Positions 39,502 to 48,944 of a stretch of DNA of 64,000 nucleotides are shown in pieces; position 1 is the first letter of the stretch; each line of letters opens with the position of its first letter. The position numbers and the translations under genes are program-made. The notes below the pieces were generated by a model. That model saw only the letters and a program-made list of their open reading frames with translations. It did not search any database and was not told the origin of the DNA. This DNA is from Rahnella woolbedingensis (GTDB lineage Bacteria; Pseudomonadota; Gammaproteobacteria; Enterobacterales; Enterobacteriaceae): contig NZ_RAHH01000017.1 of assembly GCF_003602095.1 (NCBI RefSeq), positions 1-64,000 of the forward strand, written 5' to 3'.

Positions 39502-39744
39502 ATGCCAAAAAAATCTGCACCACCTGCCAATTTTGAAACGGCTCTGGCCGAACTGGAACAGATCGTTTCCCGCCTCGAATCAGGCGAGTTGCCTCTGGAA
39601 GACGCCCTCAACGAATTTGAGCAAGGCGTCCAGCTGGCACGTCAGGGGCAGCAAAAGCTGCAACAGGCAGAACAACGTGTTCAGATCCTGCTCGACAGCG
39701 ACAACGATGCTCCGCTGACCCCGTTCACCCCAGAAGCCGAGTAA
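39502..39744 (+). CDS. xseB: Exodeoxyribonuclease VII small subunit
   Basis: Small subunit of exonuclease VII, 80 residues (E. coli 80), an antiparallel helical pair that binds the XseA catalytic subunit. Family core: [27 protein letters not shown] and [19 protein letters not shown]. The ATG at 39502 has AAGAGAA upstream. First gene of xseB-ispA-dxs; ispA begins 6 bp after its stop. Confidence 0.97.
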   Translation: MPKKSAPPANFETALAELEQIVSRLESGELPLEDALNEFEQGVQLARQGQQKLQQAEQRVQILLDSDNDAPLTPFTPEAE

Positions 39745-39750
39745 CTGGTC

Positions 39751-40680
39751 ATGTCTGAAGCGATTTCCCTTTCCGGTGCTGACGGATTTACGCATGAGCT
39801 GCGCGCGAAACAAAAGCGTGTCGATGATGTCTTAACGGCGTATGTCAGCGCACAGCCGCTGACCGATTTACCGCTGGTTGAAGCGATGCGCTACGGCGCG
39901 CTGCTCGGCGGTAAACGCCTGCGCCCGTATCTGGTTTACGCCAGCGGCCAGTTGTTCAGCCTGGATTTGAAGAATCTTGATGCCCCTGCGGCGGCCGTGG
40001 AATGTATCCACGCGTATTCTCTGATCCACGATGATTTACCGGCGATGGACGACGACGATTTACGCCGTGGCCAGCCGACCTGCCACATTAAATTTGGCGA
40101 AGCCAATGCAATTCTGGCGGGCGATGCGTTGCAGACGCTGGCGTTTTCGATTCTGGCTGACAGTGAAATGCCGGACGTGGCGGTAAAAGATCGTCTGGCG
40201 ATGATTTCCGAACTGGCCAGCGCCAGCGGCGCCAGCGGCATGTGCGGCGGTCAGGCTCTGGATTTAGCGGCAGAAGGCCAGCAGGTCGGCCTCGAAGCAC
40301 TGGAAAAAATTCATCGCCATAAAACCGGTGCGCTGATCCGCGCCGCCGTGCGCATGGGCGCGCTGGCTGCCGGTGAAACCGGACGTGCCGTTTTGCCTAT
40401 ACTGGATAACTACGCGCAGGCCATTGGATTAGCGTTTCAGGTCCAGGACGATATTCTGGATGTGATTGGCGACACCGCCACGCTCGGCAAACGCCAAGGC
40501 GCTGACCAGCAGCTCGGAAAAAGTACCTACCCTGCCCTGCTGGGGTTGGACGGTGCAAAGGCCAAGGCCATGGATCTGTATCAGGAAGCCGTCTGCGCAC
40601 TGGATCAGCTGGCTGCACTTTCTTACAACACAGCGCCACTTCTCGCGTTAGCCAGCTTTATCATTGAACGCGATAATTAA
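39751..40680 (+). CDS. ispA: Farnesyl diphosphate synthase
   Basis: Class I polyprenyl synthase of 309 residues that makes farnesyl diphosphate from IPP and GPP/DMAPP. First Asp-rich motif IHDDLPAMDDDDLRRG, second DDILD in FQVQDDILDVIGD, and the KRLRP substrate-binding segment are present. The N-terminus is about ten residues longer than in E. coli. It supplies quinone, undecaprenyl phosphate and haem O synthesis (CyoE). Operon with xseB and dxs. Confidence 0.97.
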   Translation: MSEAISLSGADGFTHELRAKQKRVDDVLTAYVSAQPLTDLPLVEAMRYGALLGGKRLRPYLVYASGQLFSLDLKNLDAPAAAVECIHAYSLIHDDLPAMDDDDLRRGQPTCHIKFGEANAILAGDALQTLAFSILADSEMPDVAVKDRLAMISELASASGASGMCGGQALDLAAEGQQVGLEALEKIHRHKTGALIRAAVRMGALAAGETGRAVLPILDNYAQAIGLAFQVQDDILDVIGDTATLGKRQGADQQLGKSTYPALLGLDGAKAKAMDLYQEAVCALDQLAALSYNTAPLLALASFIIERDN

Positions 40681-40698
40681 TCTTACTATGAGCAACTG

Positions 40699-42561
40699 AT
40701 GAGTCTTGAATTAGCCAAATACCCGACACTGGCGCTGGCGGAGGATCCTGAAGATCTCCGCTCACTCCCTAAAGAGAGTCTGCCTAAGCTCTGCGATGAA
40801 CTGCGTCAATATTTATTGGCCAGCGTCAGCCAGTCCAGCGGACACTTTGCGTCCGGTCTGGGAACGGTGGAACTGACCGTTGCGATGCATTATGTCTACA
40901 ACACGCCATTCGATCACGTTGTCTGGGATGTTGGCCATCAGGCCTATCCGCACAAGATTCTGACCGGCCGCCGTGACCGTATTTCGACCATCCGCCAGAA
41001 AGGCGGTTTGCACCCGTTCCCGTGGCGCGGTGAAAGCGAATACGACACGTTGTCCGTGGGTCACTCTTCGACCTCCATCAGCGCAGGTTTGGGCATGGCG
41101 GTTGCCGCTGAGCGTGAAGGCAAAGGCCGCCGCACCGTCTGCGTGATTGGCGATGGCGCGATCACCGCCGGTATGGCCTTTGAAGCGATGAACCATGCGG
41201 GCGATATCAAACCCGACATGCTGGTTATCCTTAACGATAACGAAATGTCGATTTCTGAAAACGTCGGGGCGCTGAATAATCATCTGGCACAGCTGTTGTC
41301 CGGAAAGCTGTATTCACGTCTGCGTGAAGGCGGCAAGAAAGTGCTGTCCGGCCTGCCACCGATTAAAGAACTGGTGCGCCGTACCGAAGAACATCTGAAA
41401 GGCATGATGGTGCCGGGCACGCTGTTTGAAGAACTGGGCTTTAACTACATCGGGCCGGTAGATGGTCACGACGTGGTGGCACTGACGCAAACGCTGAAAA
41501 ACATGCGCGACCTGAAAGGCCCGCAGTTGCTGCACATCATGACCAAAAAAGGCAAAGGCTACGAGCCGGCCGAAAAAGATCCCATCAGCTTCCATGCAGT
41601 GCCGAAATTCGATCCGGCTTCCGGCACGCTGCCGAAAAGTAAAGAAGGCCTTCCGACCTATTCAAAAATCTTCGGTGACTGGTTGTGCGAAACCGCCACT
41701 AAAGACAGCAAGCTGATGGCCGTTACGCCCGCAATGCGTGAAGGCTCGGGCATGGTGCGATTCTCGCGTGAATATCCGCAGCAGTATTTCGATGTGGCGA
41801 TTGCCGAGCAGCACGCCGTGACGTTTGCCGCTGGTCTGGCAATTGGCGGATACAAACCGATCGTCGCGATTTACTCGACGTTCCTGCAACGCGCTTACGA
41901 TCAGGTGATCCACGACGTGGCGATCCAGAATCTGCCGGTGCTGTTTGCCATCGACCGCGGCGGTATCGTCGGCGCCGACGGACAAACCCATCAGGGCGCC
42001 TTCGATCTGTCTTTCCTGCGCTGCATTCCAAACATGACCATCATGACGCCAAGCGACGAAAACGAATGTCGCCAGATGCTGCATACCGGTTATCACCACA
42101 ACAGCGGCCCGGTTGCCGTGCGTTATCCGCGCGGGAGCGGCACGGGGGCAACCTGTGAACCTCTGGCATCACTGCCAATCGGTAAAGCCGTTGTACGTCG
42201 TGAAGGCGAGAAAGTCGCCATCCTTAACTTCGGGACATTGCTGCCGGAAGCCCTGGCTGCGGCAGAGAAACGCAACGCCACCGTCGTGGATATGCGCTTT
42301 GTGAAACCACTGGATGAAGCGTTGATCCAGGAACTGGCCGCCAGCCATGAAGTCCTGGTCACGCTGGAAGAAAACGCCATTATGGGCGGTGCGGGCAGCG
42401 GCGTGAATGAACTGCTGATGTCCAAACGTATTCTGGTACCGGTGCTGAATATCGGTCTGGCGGACAATTTTGTTCCGCAAGGCACGCAGGACGAAATCCG
42501 TCACGATGTCGGGCTGGATGCCGAAGGCATCGACCGTCAGATAACCGACTGGCTGGCCTGA
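40699..42561 (+). CDS. dxs: 1-deoxy-D-xylulose-5-phosphate synthase
   Basis: Thiamine-diphosphate enzyme of 620 residues, the same as E. coli; first step of the MEP isoprenoid pathway (pyruvate plus glyceraldehyde-3-phosphate), also feeding thiamine and pyridoxal synthesis. The TPP motif [18 protein letters not shown] and the catalytic Glu in [14 protein letters not shown] are visible, with the transketolase C-terminal domain from about 495. Eighteen bp after ispA in the same operon. Confidence 0.98.
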   Translation: MSLELAKYPTLALAEDPEDLRSLPKESLPKLCDELRQYLLASVSQSSGHFASGLGTVELTVAMHYVYNTPFDHVVWDVGHQAYPHKILTGRRDRISTIRQKGGLHPFPWRGESEYDTLSVGHSSTSISAGLGMAVAAEREGKGRRTVCVIGDGAITAGMAFEAMNHAGDIKPDMLVILNDNEMSISENVGALNNHLAQLLSGKLYSRLREGGKKVLSGLPPIKELVRRTEEHLKGMMVPGTLFEELGFNYIGPVDGHDVVALTQTLKNMRDLKGPQLLHIMTKKGKGYEPAEKDPISFHAVPKFDPASGTLPKSKEGLPTYSKIFGDWLCETATKDSKLMAVTPAMREGSGMVRFSREYPQQYFDVAIAEQHAVTFAAGLAIGGYKPIVAIYSTFLQRAYDQVIHDVAIQNLPVLFAIDRGGIVGADGQTHQGAFDLSFLRCIPNMTIMTPSDENECRQMLHTGYHHNSGPVAVRYPRGSGTGATCEPLASLPIGKAVVRREGEKVAILNFGTLLPEALAAAEKRNATVVDMRFVKPLDEALIQELAASHEVLVTLEENAIMGGAGSGVNELLMSKRILVPVLNIGLADNFVPQGTQDEIRHDVGLDAEGIDRQITDWLA

Positions 42562-42569
42562 TAGTTCCC

Positions 42570-42600
42570 CCCCTCTTTCCATCTGAAAGAGGGGATTTCC
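42570..42600 (+). terminator. Probable terminator of xseB-ispA-dxs
   Basis: Ten-bp stem CCCCTCTTTC / GAAAGAGGGG with a CATCT loop, eight bases past the dxs stop; only a short ATTT follows. Confidence 0.65.
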
Positions 42601-42713
42601 CTTCCCCGATCCCTTCTTTATCACACGTCCATCCTGTTCTGTGAGCTACAGTTATAGCGTGCTAACCATTTTTTACGGCCTCTGAAATCAACTTGTATTT
42701 ACCAGGAGATGTC

Positions 42714-43688
42714 ATGCAATACACCACGTTAGGAAAAACCGGTCTGAACGTCTCACGCCTGTGTTTGGGCTGTATGACGTTTGGTGAACCGGATCGCGGA
42801 ACTCATGCCTGGACGCTGCCAGAAGAAAGCAGCCGCCCGATAATTCAGCAGGCACTCGACGCCGGTATCAATTTCTTTGATACCGCCAACAGCTATTCAG
42901 ATGGCAGCAGTGAAGAGATTGTCGGTCGCGCTCTGAAAGACTTCGCTAAACGCGATGAGATTGTCGTCGCCACCAAAGTCTATAACGCCGTGACCGGTCT
43001 GAAGCCGGGGCTGTCGCGCGCCTCAATTATGCAATCCATCGATGACAGCCTGCGCCGCCTTGGCATGGAGTATGTCGATCTGTTGCAAATCCACCGCTGG
43101 GATTATGAAACGCCGATTGAAGAGACGCTGGAAGCGCTGAATGACGTCGTTAAAGCCGGCAAAGCACGGTTCATCGGCGCATCATCTATGCATGCGCATC
43201 AGTTCAAACAGGCGCTGGATGCCTCTGCGCAAAACGGCTGGGCGAGCTTTGTGTCGATGCAGGATCAATACAATCTGATCCAGCGTGAAGAAGAAAATGG
43301 AATGTATCCGCTGTGTCAGGAAAGGAATATCGCGGTGCTGCCGTGGAGTCCGCTGGCGCGCGGCAAGCTGACCCGCCCGTGGGGAGAAACCACTGCACGT
43401 TCAGTTTCTGATAATTTTGCCAAAACGCTGTATGACGCCACCGATGAAGCGGACGGTAAAATCGCGGAACGCGTGGGCAAAATCGCGGACGATCACGGTG
43501 TGCCGCGTGCGCAGATCGCACTGGCGTGGATCCTGAGCAAACACGTCGTCACGGCTCCGATCATCGGTGCTTCGCGCCCTGCGCATCTTGAAGATGCCGT
43601 TGCCGCGCTGAAAGTGAAACTTTCCATTGAAGAAATTGCTGAACTGGAAATGGCCTATGTGCCGCACGAAGCCACCGGTTTCAAATGA
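42714..43688 (+). CDS. yajO: Aldo/keto reductase YajO
   Basis: AKR-family NADPH-dependent reductase of 324 residues, the same as E. coli YajO, with a TIM-barrel fold. Catalytic set visible: Asp and Tyr in FFDTANSYSDGSSEE, Lys in VATKVYNA, His in LQIHRWD. E. coli YajO has been linked to 1-deoxyxylulose 5-phosphate formation from ribulose 5-phosphate, which would fit its place beside dxs; that link is from the literature. The start at 42714 has AGGAGATGTC upstream; the in-frame ATG at 42693 would precede this site. Confidence 0.94.
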   Translation: MQYTTLGKTGLNVSRLCLGCMTFGEPDRGTHAWTLPEESSRPIIQQALDAGINFFDTANSYSDGSSEEIVGRALKDFAKRDEIVVATKVYNAVTGLKPGLSRASIMQSIDDSLRRLGMEYVDLLQIHRWDYETPIEETLEALNDVVKAGKARFIGASSMHAHQFKQALDASAQNGWASFVSMQDQYNLIQREEENGMYPLCQERNIAVLPWSPLARGKLTRPWGETTARSVSDNFAKTLYDATDEADGKIAERVGKIADDHGVPRAQIALAWILSKHVVTAPIIGASRPAHLEDAVAALKVKLSIEEIAELEMAYVPHEATGFK

Positions 43689-43710
43689 TCCCAATGATCT
43701 GACGTCATAA

Positions 43711-43747
43711 AAAAGGCGCTGTCAGGGGAACCCCGGCAGCGCCTTTT
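43711..43747. terminator. Bidirectional terminator between yajO and pgpA
   Basis: Eleven-bp stem AAAAGGCGCTG / CAGCGCCTTTT, loop with a further GGGG / CCCC pairing, followed by T on the plus strand and A-rich on the other side. Confidence 0.9.
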
Positions 43748-43766
43748 TACTGTTAATTGAAACCGA

Positions 43767-44327
43767 TCAGAACAGGCCAGATGGCCAGTGATGACCAACC
43801 AGATAGATGATTGCCGCACCCAGCACACCGGCGACAACATCGTCGATCATGATGCCCATACCGCCCTGCACGTTGCGATCAAACCAGCGGATCGGCCAGG
43901 GTTTCCAGATATCCAGAACGCGGAAAACGATAAACCCGATCAATACCCAGCGCCAGTCGTTGACCGGGATCGCCATCAGGGTGATCCACATGCCGACAAA
44001 TTCATCCCACACGATACTGCCGTGGTCATGAACCCGCATGTCGCGCGCCGTCTGGCGGCAAAGATACACGCCGATGCAAATACTGAACATGACGATCATC
44101 GAATACACCTGCCACGGCAGGTACGTCATGACTATCCAGAACGGGATCGCAGCAATAGAGCCCGCGGTACCGGGGCCGACAGGGAATAGACCACTGCCAA
44201 AACCGGTGGCGAGCAAGTGCCACGGATTACGCAGATTCAAACGCTTTTTAGCCGCAGCCATATCCTGAACCGGATCACCGGTTTTGCCTTTATACCCGGC
44301 CGGGCGTTTTTTTCGGCCAATATTCAC
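43767..44327 (-). CDS. pgpA: Phosphatidylglycerophosphatase A
   Basis: Inner-membrane lipid phosphatase of 186 residues (E. coli 172) that dephosphorylates phosphatidylglycerol phosphate. The family core [16 protein letters not shown] and [20 protein letters not shown] hold the catalytic Asp residues; about four transmembrane helices. The start is GTG at 44327, overlapping the thiL TGA in a GTGA junction, giving an N-terminal Lys/Arg-rich extension of about 14 residues over E. coli. An internal ATG (MAAAKKRLN, residue 23) is the alternative. Confidence 0.94.
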   Translation of the reverse strand: MNIGRKKRPAGYKGKTGDPVQDMAAAKKRLNLRNPWHLLATGFGSGLFPVGPGTAGSIAAIPFWIVMTYLPWQVYSMIVMFSICIGVYLCRQTARDMRVHDHGSIVWDEFVGMWITLMAIPVNDWRWVLIGFIVFRVLDIWKPWPIRWFDRNVQGGMGIMIDDVVAGVLGAAIIYLVGHHWPSGLF

Positions 44328-45310
44328 AGTAATTCCTCTGCGGCAAAGTGATCAAAACCCTGCCATTCAAGTTCTACTGGTGCGCCTGAACGCAAAAATT
44401 TAATTCCTTCAGACAGCGGTGCAATCTGCCCGATACAGGTGAAATCAACGCCCAGATGGCTCAGCGCCACATCCAGCGCGCCACGGTTGATTTCCGGCAC
44501 GGTGAAGCAAAGTTCGTAATCTTCGCCGCCGGTCAGTGCCCATTTCAGTGCCTGCTCAGGATCCGCGACTTTATTTAATGCCGCAGATAACGGGATCTCA
44601 TCGAGGTCAAGGCGCGCGCCGCATTCGCTGGCATTCAGTATATGTTTAAGATCAGAAATCAGCCCGTCGGAGAGGTCGATAGCGGATGTCGCTAAATCAC
44701 GCAGCGCCTGCCCCTGCAACACCCGCGGCGAAGGCCGCAGATGGCGTTTGAGCAGAAATTCACGGGTGTCGTTATCCGTCACATTCAGCTGTTCGAGCAA
44801 AATGGCGAGCCCCGCCGCGCTGTCACCGAGCGTACCGGTGACGAAAATCCAGTCACCAATGCCTGCGCCGGAGCGGGTTAATGCACGCCCTGCGGGCACC
44901 AGTCCCTGAATGGTTAACGTCATGCTCAGCGGACCGCGGGTGGTGTCACCGCCAATCAGCTGCATGCCGTAATAATTAAGCTGTTCAAACAGACTGTCGC
45001 TGAATGCCTGCAACCAGTCGGTGTTCACTTCCGGCAACGTCAGTGCCAGGGATACCCAGGCAGGATCGGCGCCCATCGCAGCCAGATCACTGAGGTTTAC
45101 CGCCAGGGCTTTGTATCCCAAATCGGCCGGAGAAATCGTTTTTAGAAAATGGATGCCTTCGACCAGAGTGTCGGTACTGACTGCTAATAACTGCTTTTCG
45201 CCAACCGTCAGTAAGGCACAATCATCACCAATGCCTAAATGAACGTCCTGCCGGGCGGTTCTGAAACGGTTAAAGTAGCGAGTGATTACATCAAATTCGC
45301 CGCATGACAT
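44324..45310 (-). CDS. thiL: Thiamine-monophosphate kinase
   Basis: ATP-dependent kinase making thiamine diphosphate from thiamine monophosphate, 328 residues (E. coli 325). The PurM/ThiL-type motifs [18 protein letters not shown] and [10 protein letters not shown], and [10 protein letters not shown] in the second half, are present and provide metal and ATP ligands. Overlaps pgpA by 3 bp. Separated from nusB by 166 bp with a terminator-like hairpin. Confidence 0.97.
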   Translation of the reverse strand: MSCGEFDVITRYFNRFRTARQDVHLGIGDDCALLTVGEKQLLAVSTDTLVEGIHFLKTISPADLGYKALAVNLSDLAAMGADPAWVSLALTLPEVNTDWLQAFSDSLFEQLNYYGMQLIGGDTTRGPLSMTLTIQGLVPAGRALTRSGAGIGDWIFVTGTLGDSAAGLAILLEQLNVTDNDTREFLLKRHLRPSPRVLQGQALRDLATSAIDLSDGLISDLKHILNASECGARLDLDEIPLSAALNKVADPEQALKWALTGGEDYELCFTVPEINRGALDVALSHLGVDFTCIGQIAPLSEGIKFLRSGAPVELEWQGFDHFAAEELL

Positions 45311-45337
45311 AGTACATTTCCAAATCGTTAGAATGAC

Positions 45338-45361
45338 TTAAGGCCGGAAATCCGGCCTTAA
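45338..45361 (-). terminator. Hairpin between nusB and thiL
   Basis: Eleven-bp stem TTAAGGCCGGA / TCCGGCCTTAA with a very small loop, about 115 bases past nusB. Only AAG follows on the minus strand; possibly a partial terminator between ribE-nusB and thiL-pgpA. Confidence 0.55.
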
Positions 45362-45476
45362 AAGGGGTGTCACACAATAGATAAACCAGGTGACATCACC
45401 AGATTATCAACAGAGGCGGTGATCAGGTGAAAATGACTGTCGCCATTTGTGACTGAAGCCGACACTTTTTTGATGA

Positions 45477-45890
45477 TCATTTTTTACGAATATGCGGGCC
45501 TGCTTTATCCAGCACACCGTTGACGAACTTATGGCTATCTTCTGCACCAAAAGTTTTCGCCAGTTCAATGGCTTCATTGATCGCCACTTTGTAAGGGACG
45601 TCCTGGCGTTTGCTCAGCTCAAACAGAGCCAGACGCAAAATCGCTCTTTCCACCTGGCCCAGTTCATCCAGCTGACGGGACAGGTATGGCGCCATCAGTG
45701 CATCGAGTTTCTCAGCACTGTTTGCTACACCAGCCAGCAGTTCGCGGAAATAGGCAATGTCTACGTCTTTGACATCCTGCTCGGTCAGGAATTCTAATTC
45801 AACATCGGCGATGTCATTTTTCGACAACTGCCAGGAGTAAAGCGCCTGAACGGCACATTCACGGGCGCGGCGACGAGCAGCAGGTTTCAC
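45477..45890 (-). CDS. nusB: Transcription antitermination factor NusB
   Basis: All-helical protein of 137 residues (E. coli 139) that binds BoxA RNA with NusE (S10) in rRNA antitermination. The N-terminal RNA-binding basic segment [17 protein letters not shown] and the C-terminal [16 protein letters not shown] region match the family. Located 20 bp downstream of ribE, as in E. coli. Confidence 0.97.
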   Translation of the reverse strand: MKPAARRRARECAVQALYSWQLSKNDIADVELEFLTEQDVKDVDIAYFRELLAGVANSAEKLDALMAPYLSRQLDELGQVERAILRLALFELSKRQDVPYKVAINEAIELAKTFGAEDSHKFVNGVLDKAGPHIRKK

Positions 45891-45910
45891 GGATTTCCCC
45901 TTAACTAGAT

Positions 45911-46381
45911 TCAGGCCTTAATAGCCTTGATAACATTAATCATTTCAAGCGCGGTCAGTGCAGCTTCTGCACCTTTGTTACCGGCTTTTGTCCCTGCGCG
46001 TTCGATGGCTTGTTCAATGCTTTCTGTGGTCAGCACGCCAAAGGCAACCGGGATTTCGCTGTTCATGGCAACGCTGGACAGGCCAGAGCTGCATTCGCCC
46101 GCTACAAACTCAAAGTGGGCAGTGCCCCCGCGGATCACGGTGCCAAGTGCAACAACCGCGTCAAATTTACCGCTTTCAGCCAGAGCACGGGTTGCCAGAG
46201 GCAATTCATATGCGCCCGGGACCCAGACTACGGTGATGTTGTCATCGCTGACCTGACCAATACGTTTCAACGCATCAACAGCGCCGGAAAGCAGGCTGTC
46301 ATTGATAAAGTTGTTAAAACGAGCAATCGCGATCGCTACGCGCGCGTTAGGCGTGGCTACAACACCTTCGATAACGTTCAT
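45911..46381 (-). CDS. ribE: 6,7-dimethyl-8-ribityllumazine synthase
   Basis: Riboflavin pathway enzyme (often ribH), 156 residues, that condenses 5-amino-6-ribitylaminouracil with dihydroxybutanone phosphate in a 60-mer capsid. [14 protein letters not shown] contains the catalytic His; VPGAYELP is the substrate loop. Upstream by 124 bp is ribD, the preceding pathway step; a possible -10 TAGAAT lies in that gap, with no FMN riboswitch seen. Confidence 0.97.
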   Translation of the reverse strand: MNVIEGVVATPNARVAIAIARFNNFINDSLLSGAVDALKRIGQVSDDNITVVWVPGAYELPLATRALAESGKFDAVVALGTVIRGGTAHFEFVAGECSSGLSSVAMNSEIPVAFGVLTTESIEQAIERAGTKAGNKGAEAALTALEMINVIKAIKA

Positions 46382-46505
46382 AGTTTTCCTTAAAGTGGGT
46401 TCAGGAGTTTCTCAACCCCAGCCGCAGGGGGGCGGATTCTATCATAAAATTACCCTGTCTGGACATGCGCTTTTAACGTCATTCCTTCAGGGGCGAGTAA
46501 AATTC

Positions 46506-47675
46506 TCAGTACACCGGTTTCAGGCGTAAACGTAAGTCAGGGCCAATCTGGCGGATATCACTGAAAGCGAACTCCGGCGCATCAGCCAGATGTTGCAAAC
46601 CGGGCAACTCACAGAGTGCGCGCCCATTATTACCCAATAACTTAGGTGCCATATAAACGATTAATTCATCAACCAGACCCGCTTGTAATAAGGCGCCGGC
46701 CAGCTGTGCGCCTGCTTCCACCCAGATGGAGTTTATCTGGCGTTTCGCCAGCTGCATCATCAGCAAAACCAGGTCAATACGATTATCGCGCCCGGCCACG
46801 CGCCATTGTTCGACGGACTCCGGCCAGACTTGTGAATCGGCTTCAAGGCGCGCCAGCAAGACTTCACCGGGGATATTCACCAGCTGGTGCTGCGGCGTGA
46901 CACGGTTCTGGCTGTCGAGAACGATGCGCAGCGGCTGACGCAGATTTTTTTCGGGATAAATTGCCTGCACTTCGCTGCCCAGCTCGCTCCAGCGCACATT
47001 CAGCGAAGGATTATCTGCCAGCACAGTGGCACTGGTGCTGAGAATAGCCGAACTTTGTGCGCGAAAACGCTGCACATCCGCACGGGCTGCCGCGGATGTG
47101 ATCCACTGACTTTCGCCGGAGGCCATCGCCGTTCTGCCATCCAAAGACGCGCCCATTTTCAGCTGCACATAAGGAAAACCGGTGCGCATCCGTTTGAGAA
47201 AACCAAGGTTTACGGCTTCTGCCTGTGAATGCATCAGCCCGTGGCTGACGTCAATATCGTTCTGCTTAAGGCGGTATAGGCCACGCCCCGCGACTTCCGG
47301 ATTAGGATCCTGCATCGCGGCAACCACACGGGCGACACCGGCGGCCAGCAACGCATCGGCACAAGGCGGAGTACGTCCGTGATGGCTGCAAGGCTCAAGG
47401 GTGACGTAAGCTGTCGCGCCGCGGGCTTTCTCACCGGCCATGCGCAAAGCATGCACTTCCGCATGCGGCTCACCGGCACGCAAATGGTAGCCTTCGCCGA
47501 CAATCTCGCCATTCAATACAATGACGCAACCCACATTGGGATTCGGCGTCGTCGTAAAGCGACCGAGGCGCGCCAGTTCGAAGGCGCGCGCCATATAGCG
47601 TTCATCAGCAGGTAGCTCATCAGCAGATAGTTCATCAGAAAGATTTTGAACAGACGATATTTGATCAGGCAACAT
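46506..47675 (-). CDS. ribD: Bifunctional riboflavin deaminase/reductase RibD
   Basis: Two-domain enzyme, 389 residues (E. coli 367). N-terminal deaminase with zinc ligands in HAEVHAL and PCSHHGRTPPC, C-terminal NADPH reductase from about 170 (GASLDGRTA, ITSAAARADVQRFRA). The N-terminus is about 22 residues longer than in E. coli and contains a five-residue repeat (DELSA, DELPA, DER) encoded by a 15-bp tandem repeat at 47608-47641. The start at 47675 is supported by AAGGA seven bases upstream, within the end of nrdR. Downstream of nrdR by 9 bp. Confidence 0.96.
   Translation of the reverse strand: MLPDQISSVQNLSDELSADELPADERYMARAFELARLGRFTTTPNPNVGCVIVLNGEIVGEGYHLRAGEPHAEVHALRMAGEKARGATAYVTLEPCSHHGRTPPCADALLAAGVARVVAAMQDPNPEVAGRGLYRLKQNDIDVSHGLMHSQAEAVNLGFLKRMRTGFPYVQLKMGASLDGRTAMASGESQWITSAAARADVQRFRAQSSAILSTSATVLADNPSLNVRWSELGSEVQAIYPEKNLRQPLRIVLDSQNRVTPQHQLVNIPGEVLLARLEADSQVWPESVEQWRVAGRDNRIDLVLLMMQLAKRQINSIWVEAGAQLAGALLQAGLVDELIVYMAPKLLGNNGRALCELPGLQHLADAPEFAFSDIRQIGPDLRLRLKPVY
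47600..47641 (-). repeat. 15-bp tandem repeat within ribD
   Basis: Nearly three copies of a 15-bp unit, top strand (A/G)TAG(C/T)TCATCAGCAG, in frame with ribD. The translated repeat is (S/P)ADEL. It may vary in copy number among strains without breaking the frame. Confidence 0.75.
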
Positions 47676-47684
47676 CAGCGTTCC

Positions 47685-48134
47685 TTAGTCCTGAAGGCGG
47701 GCGATCTCTTCACCAAATTCACGGATATCTTCAAAGCTGCGGTAAACCGACGCGAAGCGAATATAAGCGACTTTATCCAGCCCTTTCAGGGCGTCCATCA
47801 CCAGATTGCCGATCATTGTAGCCGGGATTTCACGTTCACCGGTGGCGCGCAGCTGTGACTTAATATGACTGATGGCCGTTTCGACATCATCTGAGCTGAC
47901 CGGGCGTTTTTCCAGCGCTTTCAGAAAACCACCGCGAAGCTTGTCTTCGTTGAAAGGTTCGCGAACTTCATTGCTCTTAATGACACGCGGCATCACCAGT
48001 TCAGCCACTTCGAATGTGGTGAAACGCTCATGGCACACCAGGCACTGACGGCGACGGCGAACCTGCGATCCATCGCCTACCAGACGGGAATCGATGACTT
48101 TAGTATCAACAGCGGCACAAAATGGGCAATGCAT
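47685..48134 (-). CDS. nrdR: Ribonucleotide reductase regulator NrdR
   Basis: Repressor of ribonucleotide reductase operons, 149 residues. N-terminal zinc ribbon with CPFC and CLVC pairs ([10 protein letters not shown]... [16 protein letters not shown]) and an ATP-cone domain about 49-139 that senses ATP/dATP. The start is ATG 48134 with AGGAAG upstream; the longer frame to 48158 lacks support. Precedes ribD as in E. coli. Confidence 0.97.
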   Translation of the reverse strand: MHCPFCAAVDTKVIDSRLVGDGSQVRRRRQCLVCHERFTTFEVAELVMPRVIKSNEVREPFNEDKLRGGFLKALEKRPVSSDDVETAISHIKSQLRATGEREIPATMIGNLVMDALKGLDKVAYIRFASVYRSFEDIREFGEEIARLQD

Positions 48135-48294
48135 AGCACTTCCTGATCGCGAACTCAATTGGACATTAGTTTACCCCGAAGTGTGCCGACAACAAAGGCT
48201 GTCGCTACTTTCATAGACATCGGGTTAAACTTAGCTATCTATATTGGTGCCCGGACAGAATGTTTCAACGGGCAGATGAAAGGAAGTCTCTGAT

Positions 48295-48864
48295 ATGACG
48301 AAACACCCGCGACTTTTACTGGCCTGTGCCGCATTACTTAGCCTGGCGGGCTGCGCGAAGCAAAATCCTCAAATGCCTGAGCTGAAAACTGAAGTCGGCC
48401 AGCTGAATCAAAAACTCCAACGCCTGACGGATCTGGCTACTGCGCTGGAACAGCAAACCACGCTCAACCGCCAGTCAGCGAATGGCGTGTATTTGTTGCC
48501 GGCAGCGAAAAGTGCCGCGTTGCTGAAAAGTGATATTGGCCAGCTGGAAGTTCAGCTGAACCGCGTTGCACCGGATGCCACAGGTGTTCAGGCAGTGCTT
48601 GAAATCAAAAACACCTCCGGCCAGCCATTGCCGCCGTTTACGGCTTCTTTAAGCTGGGGACAGCTGGATCCGGTCACCGGCAAACCGCTGACCGTCGATA
48701 TGCAAACCCAGACGATCACCGTCGAGCCCGACTTATTGCCGGGACCGGTGAAAACCGTCGAGGTGAAGTTTAATCAGGTGACCATTGAAACATTGGGCTT
48801 CGTCCATTTGCATAATATTGTCGCAGCGCCTGAGGCATCGTCACAAGTCACTGCAAAACCCTGA
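48295..48864 (+). CDS. yajI: DUF3251 lipoprotein YajI
   Basis: Predicted lipoprotein of 189 residues: signal peptide with lipobox LAG and Cys20, then a predicted helical stretch (about 30-60) and a beta-rich DUF3251 domain. It sits divergent from nrdR, as yajI does in E. coli, which supports the name. Function unknown. A terminator follows. Confidence 0.85.
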   Translation: MTKHPRLLLACAALLSLAGCAKQNPQMPELKTEVGQLNQKLQRLTDLATALEQQTTLNRQSANGVYLLPAAKSAALLKSDIGQLEVQLNRVAPDATGVQAVLEIKNTSGQPLPPFTASLSWGQLDPVTGKPLTVDMQTQTITVEPDLLPGPVKTVEVKFNQVTIETLGFVHLHNIVAAPEASSQVTAKP

Positions 48865-48890
48865 CTCCCGCTCGTCGCTAAATCAAAACA

Positions 48891-48930
48891 AAAAAGCCGA
48901 ACATCAATGAATGATGTCGGCTCTTATTCT
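48891..48930. terminator. Bidirectional terminator between yajI and ccp
   Basis: Stem AGCCG(A)ACATCA / TGATGTCGGCT with one bulged A and an ATGAA loop, A run on one side and CTTATT on the other. Confidence 0.75.
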
Positions 48931-48944
48931 CAGTCGCAAGAAAA

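Noticed and set aside
46382-46505. FMN riboswitch between ribD and ribE
   Set aside because: The gap is too short and lacks the conserved RFN elements; in enterobacteria that riboswitch is normally at ribB.
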